Origin: Gammaproteobacteria bacterium | Lineage (GTDB): Bacteria > Pseudomonadota > Gammaproteobacteria > Chromatiales > Chromatiaceae | NCBI GenBank assembly: GCA_020445405.1 | Contig: JAGRGQ010000002.1 | Coordinates: 62,001 to 126,000 of the forward strand | Direction of reading: 5' to 3' | DNA length: 64,000 nt | Part shown: piece by piece, positions 45,197-52,742 of the stretch | Position numbering within the stretch: position 1 is the stretch's first letter | How the letters are laid out: each line of letters opens with the position of its first letter | Notes under the pieces: generated by a model | Seen by the model: the letters and a program-made list of their open reading frames with translations, nothing else | Told to the model about the DNA's origin: nothing | The model's database searches: none | Program-made: the position numbers and the translations under genes

Positions 45197-46054
45197 TCAG
45201 CCGATCAGCATGGTATCCAAAACCGCAAAAACCAACAATAGGATCAATTGAATCAACGAAGCGAAAAAGCTGCTCATCGCCATTTTCGGGGATGGATCCA
45301 TGACCAGTTGCATATTGCGCAGCAGAAAAAAGCCGCCCCCCGCTACAGCTCCCAGCAGGTAGACCCAGCCCAGCCCGAAGAAAAACGGAAGTATGGAGAT
45401 GGTTACCAGCAGTGCAGTATTGCCCAGTACCGCTTTTGCCGCAGCCTGGTTGCCAACCACCACAGGCAACATCGGTACACCCGCGGACGCATAGGCGCCC
45501 TTCTGTGCGATAGCGAGGCTCCAGAAATGGGAAGGGGTCCAGAGGAACAGCACGATCGCGAGTAAAATCGGGACGGCGCCTATCTGGGGGTCGACCACCG
45601 CGGCGCCCGCCAGCACTGCAAAACTTCCGGATGCTCCACCGATGACGATGTTGAGCCAGGTGCGGCGTTTCAGCCAGACAGTATAGACAATGGCATAAAA
45701 GAACGCACCGAGGAAAATATGGAGCGCGGCCATTCCGTTGAGTGCAAATCCGGCAATGCCGACACCGACCAGTAAAAGGGACGATATGACCAGCAACCAC
45801 CAGCGATTATGCGGCAGTTCGCCGGTAACGAAAGGGCGGTTCCTGGTGCGTGGCATGGTCGCATCGAGATCGCGTTCATAGTACTGATTGAACGCACCTG
45901 CACTGCTGGCCGCCAGTAATACCGCGAGTGTCAATAACAGCGCCTGCCAGGCTGGTACCGGCTGACCGGGTGTCACCACCAGCGCCACCAGTGCGGTAAT
46001 CGACATGATGACGCCGATTCGCAATTTAAACAGGTTGATTAGCAGCTTAACCAT
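45197..46054 (-). CDS. ctaB: Protoheme IX farnesyltransferase
   Basis: 285 aa, UbiA-type with eight or nine helices. Signatures: NQYYERDLDATMPRTRNRPFVTGEL (given in part, the polyprenyl-diphosphate and Mg site) and LFLWTPSHFWSLAIAQKGAYASAGVPMLPVV in part. It converts heme B to heme O, the first step to heme A. Together with ctaA at 50176 it indicates that the adjacent complex uses heme O or A. Transcribed leftward behind the cluster B subunit genes, with 141 bp between containing a large inverted repeat. Confidence 0.95.
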   Translation of the reverse strand: MVKLLINLFKLRIGVIMSITALVALVVTPGQPVPAWQALLLTLAVLLAASSAGAFNQYYERDLDATMPRTRNRPFVTGELPHNRWWLLVISSLLLVGVGIAGFALNGMAALHIFLGAFFYAIVYTVWLKRRTWLNIVIGGASGSFAVLAGAAVVDPQIGAVPILLAIVLFLWTPSHFWSLAIAQKGAYASAGVPMLPVVVGNQAAAKAVLGNTALLVTISILPFFFGLGWVYLLGAVAGGGFFLLRNMQLVMDPSPKMAMSSFFASLIQLILLLVFAVLDTMLIG

Positions 46055-46150
46055 ATTGACTTTGACGTCGCTTCTGTAAACCGCCCTGTGGCGTTGGCTT
46101 TACGGCACAGAACGGGTGGTTATTAAGTCGGTGATTTCCGGTTCCACAGC

Positions 46151-46186
46151 GTCAGAGTGGCTGATTTACAAATCAACCACTCTGAC
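46151..46186. repeat. Large inverted repeat between cluster B subunit I and ctaB
   Basis: GTCAGAGTGG and CCACTCTGAC form a perfect 10-bp stem; the inner TGATTT and AAATCA can continue it almost to the loop, giving a 36-nt near-perfect hairpin 10 bp after the subunit I stop. No T run follows on either strand, so a processing or mRNA-stability hairpin is more likely than an intrinsic terminator. Confidence 0.75.
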
Positions 46187-46195
46187 GGGACTGTG

Positions 46196-47929
46196 TTAGC
46201 TAAGCGGCCATACCGATGCCAGATACTTCCAGTTGATGAAGTAGTACACGATAAAGCTTACCAGAAGTACCATAGCGAGAACAAAGGTACCGGGTGCTTC
46301 GAAACTGCTGGATCCATGCCCTTCCACCGGCAGCGGGGCGGCTCTGGGGAGAGTTTCCGGGCGCTGGTTGGAATAACACGATGCGGCCAATGGCAACCCA
46401 AAGCTCTGCAGCAGTCCTGCGGAGGGTTCGAGTTTTTTGCCGAACACCAGAGAGCCGACGGTTATCAGCAGGAAAGCACCACCGCCGAGCACACCGATAA
46501 CGCCGCCGAAAGCGCCTATACCCATCAGCGTGTAGGCCATGCCCGGATAGTCGAAGCCGAGAGCCGCGCCGGTGAAGTCCATGTCCCAGTGTCGTCTTGA
46601 AACGCCCAGGGTTCCCGCGCCCAGCATGAACAGCACCATGATGGTCATCCCGCCGCCAAACAGGTAGGGTTGAATCTTAGCCAGTCCTGGAAGAATCATC
46701 TGGCGCCGGAACAGCACCGGAATCAGAAAGTAGGTCACACCCATGAAGGCCATAGTGGTGCCTACTGCAACTGTGGCATGAAAATGAGCCGGCACATAGA
46801 TGGTGTTATGGATGATCAGATTGATCTGTTCGGTACCCATGACCACGCCGGTAATGCCGCCCAGGAATCCGAAGACCACCAGGGAGATGAACATCGAAGA
46901 GAACACCGGGTTCTCCCAGGGCGCTTTGCGCAGCCACTCGAACAGGCCGTTGTTGAAGCCCTTTCCGCGCTGCGCCACCTCGATCGAACCGGGAACGGTG
47001 AGGCCGTGGATCAAGCTGGCCAGCACCGCCAGGTACATCGCATAACTGGTGTTGAACACTTTCCATTCCGAACTGATGCCCGGGTCCACCAGAATGTGGT
47101 GGGCGCAGGCCAGTTGCAGGAAAAGGATGTAAAGCAGGTAGGCGGTGCGGCTTACCTTCTCCGACATCGGGCGGGCGCCAAAAACCAGACCGGCGATCAG
47201 GTACCAGATGGCGACATGCGCCGCAACGTTGATCTGCTGTGACGAGTGCCCCAGACCCCACCAGACGACCCGGTACATCTCGGCGTCGATGTGGGCAATA
47301 TACCCAATCGACCAGAGAAAGGTGGGTATCAGGATTATTGCCCCCGATGCGATGGTAAACACCGCGATGATGGCGGCCGTCACCGCGCCGAATGTCACCA
47401 GCGGAATCGAACCGTCGTAGGTCTTCTCCTGTTTGGCCACAACCAGCGTGCCGAAAAAGATAAAGCAGCCGATCAGAGCGCCCACCGCGAACAGGATAAG
47501 CCCGAGATAAAAATGGGGGGCTGCCTGCATCGGCACATAGGATGTCATCATGACGCTGGAGCTGCCCTGAAAAATCGCCACGTTGGTCATTACCGCACCG
47601 ATCAGCATCAGCAGAAACTGCACCCAGCCCCACGCGGGTGTCGCCAGCCTGCAGCGCAACAGCGTCGATGATGCGACGTAGAGAACAGCCATTTCGAAAA
47701 AGATGATCCAGAAGATCAGTGCATCTATGCCATGTGCGGTCAACGCCATGTAAAACTGGTCAGCCGGCAGCAGATGGACCGCCTGCCAGCGGGTGAGAAC
47801 GACCAGCAGCGCAAGAATGCCGGCAACCAGAAGCGCTACCGCGGCCGCGACTGCGTTCGCCTTGATCAGGCTCTCGGCGGATTTGTGAAAATAGAGCCCG
47901 GTATCTGGGCAAGTTCTGAACTGTGCCAT
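46196..47929 (-). CDS. Heme-copper oxidase subunit I with Tyr-to-Gln active site, NO-reductase-like (cluster B)
   Basis: 577 aa, about 13-14 helices. All metal-binding His are there: H66 (TAHGIDALIFW), H228 in GLGHSSQQ, H277/H278 in CAHHIL, H382 and H384 in VPAHFHATV. The residue four after H228, the cross-linked Tyr of oxygen reductases, is Gln232. Without that Tyr the O-O bond chemistry of an oxidase is not expected; some NO-reductase families in this superfamily lack it too. It forms an operon with a CuA subunit II and small subunits under an FNR-type promoter, beside ctaB and SCO. I infer a CuA-containing, heme O/A NO reductase (eNOR-like). An unusual oxidase remains the alternative. Confidence 0.85.
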   Translation of the reverse strand: MAQFRTCPDTGLYFHKSAESLIKANAVAAAVALLVAGILALLVVLTRWQAVHLLPADQFYMALTAHGIDALIFWIIFFEMAVLYVASSTLLRCRLATPAWGWVQFLLMLIGAVMTNVAIFQGSSSVMMTSYVPMQAAPHFYLGLILFAVGALIGCFIFFGTLVVAKQEKTYDGSIPLVTFGAVTAAIIAVFTIASGAIILIPTFLWSIGYIAHIDAEMYRVVWWGLGHSSQQINVAAHVAIWYLIAGLVFGARPMSEKVSRTAYLLYILFLQLACAHHILVDPGISSEWKVFNTSYAMYLAVLASLIHGLTVPGSIEVAQRGKGFNNGLFEWLRKAPWENPVFSSMFISLVVFGFLGGITGVVMGTEQINLIIHNTIYVPAHFHATVAVGTTMAFMGVTYFLIPVLFRRQMILPGLAKIQPYLFGGGMTIMVLFMLGAGTLGVSRRHWDMDFTGAALGFDYPGMAYTLMGIGAFGGVIGVLGGGAFLLITVGSLVFGKKLEPSAGLLQSFGLPLAASCYSNQRPETLPRAAPLPVEGHGSSSFEAPGTFVLAMVLLVSFIVYYFINWKYLASVWPLS

Positions 47930-47936
47930 TGTCTGT

Positions 47937-48473
47937 TTACTCCTTCACGTAGATCTTGCCGACCATCGTGTGGTGGCCGATACCGCAATATTCGTTGCAG
48001 ACCACCCCATATTCACCAGCTTGGTCGGGGGTAACCGTCAGGACCATTTCGTAACCGGGTACGACCTGCATGTTGATATTGATTGGCTGAACGGAAAAGC
48101 CGTGCTGCCAGTCCATCGAAGAGAGGTGCAGCCTGTAGGTCTTGTTTTTCTCCAGTTCGAGAATCGGCCACCACTGCCACAGGCGGGCCAGCATGTAGAC
48201 GTCACTGCCTGCCGGTGGATGGATAATCGGCAGTCCGGCCTCTTCACCCACTTTGTTCTGATCTATCCCTTCCTGTACCTTGGCGCCAAATTTTGCCGGA
48301 GTTGTCTGGTAGGCTTCATTTGAGAGGTTCTGTTTTCCATAAATGTGCCAGTAGGGCATCATGAAAAACATAATGAGACACCAGGTCAGCGCGATCAGTA
48401 TCCAGACGATCTCCTGGCGGCCAACGGGTACTTTCCACCAAAATCGGTCGGCCGGCGGCATAAATGAAGTCAT
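47937..48473 (-). CDS. Heme-copper complex subunit II with CuA site (cluster B)
   Basis: 178 aa. One N-terminal membrane helix (IVWILIALTWCLIMFFMMPYW) then the cupredoxin domain. CuA ligands are complete: H124 (DWQHGFS), C159, C163, H167 and M170 in CNEYCGIGHHTM. The single-helix anchor is the B-type (ba3) layout rather than the two-helix aa3 type. It would take electrons from cytochrome c or a copper protein and pass them to subunit I, 7 bp downstream. Start at 48473 is next to a weak purine stretch. Confidence 0.92.
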   Translation of the reverse strand: MTSFMPPADRFWWKVPVGRQEIVWILIALTWCLIMFFMMPYWHIYGKQNLSNEAYQTTPAKFGAKVQEGIDQNKVGEEAGLPIIHPPAGSDVYMLARLWQWWPILELEKNKTYRLHLSSMDWQHGFSVQPININMQVVPGYEMVLTVTPDQAGEYGVVCNEYCGIGHHTMVGKIYVKE

Positions 48474-48558
48474 GATCTAGTTCCCCCTTCGGGCATGCAT
48501 TATTGATGATTTTCAGAGCACGGCATCCGTGCGCCGTGATCACATCACTCCAGTAGAA

Positions 48559-48729
48559 TCAAGGCGCAACGGGGATCGTGACAATCTCCATGATGCCCCA
48601 GACGATATAAAATACCGCGGGCATCGCAACACCGAGAAAAAGAAGCAAAAAAGGATTGTCGAGTAGCGACTGCATGGCAGGAATATGCTCTTCCTGATTT
48701 TCGTCTGGTGACTTGCTTGTTTCCGTCAT
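48559..48729 (-). CDS. Small single-helix membrane subunit (subunit IIa-like)
   Basis: 56 aa from the ATG at 48729 (AAGGGG upstream); a longer frame to 48759 lacks a ribosome site. Hydrophilic start (TETSKSPDENQEEHIPAM) then one membrane helix (PFLLLFLGVAMPAVFYIVWGI in part). The place and shape match the small CbaD/IIa-type subunit of B-type heme-copper enzymes, although sequence identity cannot be judged by eye. It lies between the miniprotein and subunit II. Confidence 0.7.
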   Translation of the reverse strand: MTETSKSPDENQEEHIPAMQSLLDNPFLLLFLGVAMPAVFYIVWGIMEIVTIPVAP

Positions 48730-48777
48730 GAGGAGTACCCCTTGTCTAATGTTTTTCAAACATGAAACTGGTTTGTG

Positions 48778-48879
48778 TCAGCCGCCCCCAACATGGGTGT
48801 GGCTGAGCACACGACCGATCCACCACGCCATCAGGCGCAGGAGTGAAAGCGCCTCGGCAAACGCCCGGTAAAAACCCAT
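48778..48879 (-). CDS. 33-aa miniprotein heading the cluster B operon
   Basis: ATG at 48879, TGA at 48778. The sequence starts MGFYRAFAEALSLLRLMAWW and ends IGRVLSHTHVGGG. A good AGGAAAA lies 8 bp before the ATG, and the predicted FNR-dependent transcript starts only about 20 bp upstream, so this is the first frame met by ribosomes. It is amphipathic to hydrophobic with two Trp and two His near the end. It may be a tiny subunit, or a leader peptide; no family recognised. Confidence 0.55.
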   Translation of the reverse strand: MGFYRAFAEALSLLRLMAWWIGRVLSHTHVGGG

Positions 48880-48905
48880 TATTTTCCTATTGGTTCTGCC
48901 TACAG

Positions 48906-48946
48906 ACTATATTCGCTGAATTTGCGCCAGCATTGATCTACATCAA
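48906..48946 (-). promoter_or_regulatory. Class II FNR/DNR promoter of cluster B
   Basis: TTGAT-CTAC-ATCAA (48933-48946) is a perfect FNR/ANR/DNR consensus palindrome. On the leftward strand TATAGT (48911-48906) begins 28.5 bp from its centre, fitting an activator bound at about -41. Predicted start is near 48899, 20 bp before the 33-aa miniprotein. Activation under low O2 or NO is the expected outcome. Confidence 0.85.
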
Positions 48947-49066
48947 AATCGAGCATGGAAAATAGGTCATATCACACGATTGTTCAGACCAGGTGGTGGC
49001 TCGGTTTCCGGTTTGAAATGAGATCATCGAGAGCAGTTTGATCAGGTGCCACCGGTAAACCCGTTT

Positions 49067-49090
49067 TGTATCCTGATGCATCAGGATACA
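49067..49090. promoter_or_regulatory. Perfect 24-bp palindrome, candidate operator
   Basis: TGTATCCTGATG is followed directly by its exact reverse complement CATCAGGATACA. There is no loop and no T run, which speaks for a protein-binding site rather than a terminator. It lies about 105 bp upstream of the gene at 49195 and 188 bp upstream of the cluster B miniprotein. I cannot match it to a known regulator. Confidence 0.7.
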
Positions 49091-49139
49091 CTGATAGACT
49101 TAGGCCCCTGCGTGTGTGATTTCGTGCTCTTATGGGGTT

Positions 49140-49179
49140 CCAAATGGTTCAATAGTGGTATCTGTTTACCACCATTTGG
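49140..49179 (+). promoter_or_regulatory. Nested inverted repeats in the 5' leader of the gene at 49195
   Basis: CCAAATGGT (49140) pairs with ACCATTTGG (ending 49179), and inside it GTGGTA (49155) pairs with TACCAC (ending 49172) around TCTGTT. The two stems share bases near 49171, so they may be alternative structures. They end 3 bp before the AGAGGAA ribosome site. Confidence 0.5.
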
Positions 49180-49194
49180 GTAGAGGAATGCGAG

Positions 49195-49956
49195 TTGATA
49201 ATTCGAAAAATGTCTTCAGTCAGTAAATCTATCCTATTGTTACTCTGCTTCTCAGGGTTTGCCTGGCTGCTGCTCAGTCCGACGTCCGAGAAATCGTTGC
49301 ATGCGCGTAAAGCGGACTTTTATCAGGCATCGCTTAGAGCAGAACGGCTGATCGGGGCGATCAACAGCTATACCGCAAAATACAAATCAGCCCCGCTACA
49401 GCTGGATGACCTGGTCCCCGGGTTTATTGAAGCGTTGCCCGATACCGGTCTGGCGGGGTGCAGCAGCTTCAAATATGTCAATTACGGCAGCGGCCGGATA
49501 CTGATTCTCTGGTACGACCTGGGCAGCCGCCAAGGGCAGCCGGTTGCAAAAGAGAGTCAGTATCCGGATGGCGATCCAGGCCATGCAATTCTTACTTTTA
49601 CCATCGGCGAGGGCGACGCTGTGATCGATGCGAAATTCGACCGGATGCCGAAGGAGATTCAGTCGGCTGAATTCGATCCCGAACTGTGGATTTCCGGTAA
49701 CAACCGGATTGCGATGGCAATAGACCTGCCGGAGAAGTATGAACTCTTCAGGATGCCGAGGAGTGTGCTGGAGAATCTGTTGGGCCGGCCCGACGGCGTG
49801 CGGGTATTGCGCGATGCCCCCTGGGAACTGAGAATCAATTGTCCCAGGAACCTGACCGAAAGAGACGTATTATTCTATTGGCCCGGCGAACGCTATCCGC
49901 AGCAGCTGTATGGCGGAAACACGGAGATGATCGGTAACTGGCTTTACGTTCATTGA
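49195..49956 (+). CDS. Exported protein of unknown function
   Basis: 253 aa with a TTG start, chosen because AGAGGAA lies 6 bp upstream; the ATG at 49210 is 21 bp from it. One N-terminal hydrophobic segment (SILLLLCFSGFAWLLL) anchors or exports it. The segment RAERLIGAINSYTAKYKSAP, then LDDLVPGF, looks like the long helix and following loop of pilin-like periplasmic proteins, but the rest (WISGNNRIAMAIDLPEKYELF, DAPWELRINCPRN) is not family-diagnostic. Two Cys may pair. Divergent from the NO-reductase-like operon and next to ctaA; role unknown. Confidence 0.7.
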   Translation: MIIRKMSSVSKSILLLLCFSGFAWLLLSPTSEKSLHARKADFYQASLRAERLIGAINSYTAKYKSAPLQLDDLVPGFIEALPDTGLAGCSSFKYVNYGSGRILILWYDLGSRQGQPVAKESQYPDGDPGHAILTFTIGEGDAVIDAKFDRMPKEIQSAEFDPELWISGNNRIAMAIDLPEKYELFRMPRSVLENLLGRPDGVRVLRDAPWELRINCPRNLTERDVLFYWPGERYPQQLYGGNTEMIGNWLYVH

Positions 49957-50175
49957 TGCGGTGCATCCCGCCGTGCCAGGTCTTTCTGAACATCAGCTTG
50001 CAGGACGCTGTGCCGGGGATGTTCGCGGTGTCTGCGACTGCACCTGCTTCTGGCGGGAACAGTTCTCATCCGGCACCTGAATTCCGGCATACCGATTGAG
50101 ATGACGGGTGTAATTCCGCAAAATACGCAATCACAAACCGGGTGTCCGGCTTCGACACTGTCTGCAGGAAATAAT

Positions 50176-51210
50176 ATGGTGGAGATGAATTCCCGAAGAT
50201 CGATTGCGATATGGCTTTTGGTCTGCTGTGCGGCGATCTACGTGATGGTTGTCCTGGGCGGCGTTACCCGTTTGACCGGGTCCGGTCTCTCAATGGTTAA
50301 ATGGGAGCCGGTGATCGGTGTATTCCCGCCAATGAGTCAATCAGAGTGGGAAGAGGTATTTCTGCTCTATCAGCAGTATCCCGAGTTCAAATTGAAGAAT
50401 TCTCATATGGATATCGGGGATTTCAAAAGTATTTTCTGGCTGGAGTATTTTCACCGTCTTCTGGGACGCTTGATCGGAGTTGTTTTTTTACTGCCGCTGG
50501 TCTATTTCCTGATCACCAGAAAAATCCAGAAATCCATGGTTCCAAAACTCGCGTTCATATTCCTGCTCGGTGGTCTGCAGGGATTGCTCGGCTGGTACAT
50601 GGTGAAAAGCGGACTTGCGCAGGATCCGCATGTAAGCCAATACCGGTTAACCGCCCATCTTGGGTTCGCGTTTATCATTTACGCGTTTATTTTCTGGACT
50701 GCACTTGACCTGCTTTTTGTCCGGGAACGACAGGCGGTCTTTCAAAGCCACTCCGGCCTCAGCCGATTTTCATTTTTCGTTACCGGTTGCATATTTATTA
50801 CCATTCTTTCCGGCGGTTTCGTTGCCGGCCTGAAAGCCGGGCTGGCTTACAATACGTTTCCATTGATGAACGGTCAGCTTATTCCTGATGGATTATCGAC
50901 CATGGATCCGCAATGGAAAAACTTTTTTGAAAATGTCACGACGGTACAATTCGATCACCGGCTGCTGGCGACCTGTCTTGTCGTTCTGGTGCCGATATAC
51001 TGGTTCTACGCGCAGCAGAAGCAGCTCACATCCGGAACCAGGATAGCCTCTCATCTGCTCCTGATCGTTCTGCTGGTGCAGGTTGCGCTTGGCATCTCCA
51101 CATTGCTGCTCCATGTGCCGGTCTCACTGGCTGCCACCCATCAGGGAGGGGCGCTGGCGCTGTTTACACTGGCGCTGTATCTGAGCCACCGGTTGCGATA
51201 CCGGCAGTGA
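50176..51210 (+). CDS. ctaA: Heme A synthase (COX15/CtaA)
   Basis: 344 aa from the ATG at 50176, which has AGGAA 7 bp upstream; the frame is open to 50101 but the extra residues are not family-like. Eight helices. Conserved heme-binding and catalytic regions: VVLGGVTRLTGSGLSMVKWEP, EYFHRLLGRLIG, RLTAHLGFAF, FDHRLLA and ATHQGGAL, so all four His are there. It oxidises the heme O methyl to a formyl, giving heme A. Its presence near cluster B suggests that the complex carries heme A, although another oxidase elsewhere could be the client. Confidence 0.95.
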   Translation: MVEMNSRRSIAIWLLVCCAAIYVMVVLGGVTRLTGSGLSMVKWEPVIGVFPPMSQSEWEEVFLLYQQYPEFKLKNSHMDIGDFKSIFWLEYFHRLLGRLIGVVFLLPLVYFLITRKIQKSMVPKLAFIFLLGGLQGLLGWYMVKSGLAQDPHVSQYRLTAHLGFAFIIYAFIFWTALDLLFVRERQAVFQSHSGLSRFSFFVTGCIFITILSGGFVAGLKAGLAYNTFPLMNGQLIPDGLSTMDPQWKNFFENVTTVQFDHRLLATCLVVLVPIYWFYAQQKQLTSGTRIASHLLLIVLLVQVALGISTLLLHVPVSLAATHQGGALALFTLALYLSHRLRYRQ

Positions 51211-51226
51211 TATTCACCGTCAACGT

Positions 51227-51817
51227 TCAGCAACGGGTGGCTGCCGTGGAGGGTGTGAAGCGGGATTTGGCAGTCGACTGACGCAGCTGTTCGATTCCCT
51301 CGGCAAGGGCCGGCAGCCGGTGCCTGACCAGCAATTTCAACCAGTCTGTATACACATCGCCGTGCACGGCGATATCGTTGGTCAATTCAGCGAGAGACAT
51401 CCATCTGCAGGCCTGGATTTCATCCGGGTTCAGACAAAAAACACCGTCATAGTGCCCAAGCAGTATGTGGTCATGTTCATGTTCAATCAATCCGTTACCG
51501 ACATCCGCTCTGTAAGTAAAGGCGAAGATTTCCGTCAGTTCGCAGTCGAAGCCCAACTCTTCGTCCAGACGGCGGTGAGCAGCCTGAAAAATCGTCTCAC
51601 CGGGAGCAGGGTGGCTGCAGCATGTATTCGACCAGAAACCGCCTGAATGGTATTTGCTGATGGCTCTCTGCTGCAGCAGTAATTGCGCCTGACTGTTGAC
51701 GATAAATATCGAAAAGGCTCGATGCAGTCTGCCTGTTCGATGAGCCTCCATTTTTTCCATGGCGCCGGTTTCATTTCCATATGAATCGACCAGCACAATA
51801 TCATTCGTATTCAACAT
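51227..51817 (-). CDS. idi: Isopentenyl-diphosphate delta-isomerase (type I)
   Basis: 196 aa from the ATG at 51817, aligning with known starts before DIVLVDSYGNETG; an upstream ATG at 51859 would add 14 residues. Nudix-type enzyme with HRAFSIFIVN, the active-site NTCCSHPAPGE (catalytic Cys) and RRLDEELGFD (metal Glu). It balances IPP and DMAPP for isoprenoids, including the farnesyl chain that CtaB uses. It converges on ctaA, 16 bp between stops. Confidence 0.95.
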   Translation of the reverse strand: MLNTNDIVLVDSYGNETGAMEKMEAHRTGRLHRAFSIFIVNSQAQLLLQQRAISKYHSGGFWSNTCCSHPAPGETIFQAAHRRLDEELGFDCELTEIFAFTYRADVGNGLIEHEHDHILLGHYDGVFCLNPDEIQACRWMSLAELTNDIAVHGDVYTDWLKLLVRHRLPALAEGIEQLRQSTAKSRFTPSTAATRC

Positions 51818-52100
51818 AGGCCGACAGTCGGGTAGCGGTTTTGGATTCAATCGGATCATGCTGTCTTTACTCTACCACACTGTCAACAGTGGCATCGACA
51901 ACTGATATAATGTGGCGCACCAAATTGACAGACCCGGGTCAATCTGCAACAGCTCTGGCGAATTGATTCAACTCCACGGCCCCGTTGGGGCGGATCGATC
52001 GTTGAGGATGTTTGCGAATCCCCGTTCCCGCCTCACTATCCGGCCGAGTTGCCTGAAGAGTTGATGCGTCGTATTGAATCGCTGAAGGAGTCGATGAAAA

Positions 52101-52742
52101 GTGCCTGCCAAAAAGTCTGTTTCAAGCGGAGCGGTTGTTGTATTGGTTGTTTCGTTTTTCGCCGGCATCGCGCTGTACCTGATAAACTGGCCCGCTTTAC
52201 ATAAGCCCGATGTTGAGGAGTTGCAGGGCGTGCTGCGGCCGGAGGCCAGAGAGCTGGGCGCATTTGCACTGGTGGATCAGAATGGCCAGGCATTCGAACT
52301 TGACCGCTTTGCCGGAAGCTGGAGTTTCGTATTTTTCGGCTACACCTTTTGTCCCGATATCTGCCCCACGGCGCTGACGACGCTGGGCACTGTATTCAAC
52401 CAGCTTGAGAAGCAGGGGGAGCCGATGGGGAGTTTGAATACGTTCTTCGTTTCGGTTGATCCACAACGTGACACGCCGGAGGTTTTACGCGGATACATGC
52501 GCTATTTTAACAGGGCTTTTACCGGTATTACCGGAGAGAAGGGACAGATCGATGGGTTTGCCCGCCAGTTTGGTGCCGGCTATTTCATTGAACCGGAGAG
52601 TGGTCCCGGAGAGTACCTCGTGAGCCATACCAGCTCCATATTCCTGGTTGATCCAAAAAAGCGGCTGCTGGCTCAATTTTCACCACCATATAGCGCCGAA
52701 ACCATCGCTGAACAGTTCAGAAAAATAAAATCCTTGTACTGA
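52101..52742 (+). CDS. SCO1/SenC-family copper chaperone
   Basis: 213 aa with a GTG start. One N-terminal helix (VVVLVVSFFAGIALYLINW) anchors the thioredoxin-like domain. Copper site GYTFCPDICPTAL and the distant His in VSHTSSIFLVDP are complete, with DPQRDTPEVL typical of the family. It delivers copper to a CuA centre or keeps its Cys reduced. Second SCO paralogue of the window. Its stop abuts the convergent lipoprotein gene. Confidence 0.92.
   Translation: MPAKKSVSSGAVVVLVVSFFAGIALYLINWPALHKPDVEELQGVLRPEARELGAFALVDQNGQAFELDRFAGSWSFVFFGYTFCPDICPTALTTLGTVFNQLEKQGEPMGSLNTFFVSVDPQRDTPEVLRGYMRYFNRAFTGITGEKGQIDGFARQFGAGYFIEPESGPGEYLVSHTSSIFLVDPKKRLLAQFSPPYSAETIAEQFRKIKSLY

Larger units (their letters stand above)
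48880..49194. other. Divergent regulatory region between cluster B and the gene at 49195
   Basis: 315 bp with no gene, unusually dense in symmetric sequence: the FNR/DNR box (48933), a perfect 24-bp palindrome (49067-49090) and nested inverted repeats just before the rightward gene (49140-49179). Confidence 0.7.

Noticed and set aside
44307-45800. One 497-codon leftward frame that could be read as a fusion of an N-terminal domain with SCO
   Set aside because: Its first 215 codons overlap ctaB in another frame and have no family-like sequence; the SCO signal peptide starts at the ATG at 45155.
49067-49090. Palindrome as an intrinsic terminator
   Set aside because: No loop and no T run on either strand.
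51924-51942. TTGAC and GTCAA half-sites upstream of the second SCO gene
   Set aside because: Spacing is 8 bp instead of the 4 bp of FNR/DNR sites.
51965-52160. Open stretch upstream of the SCO gene at 52101 that reads protein-like (PHYPAELPEELMRRIESLKES)
   Set aside because: It has no ATG, GTG or TTG start with a ribosome site and runs out of frame into the SCO gene; a lost or frameshifted small gene is possible but unsupported.
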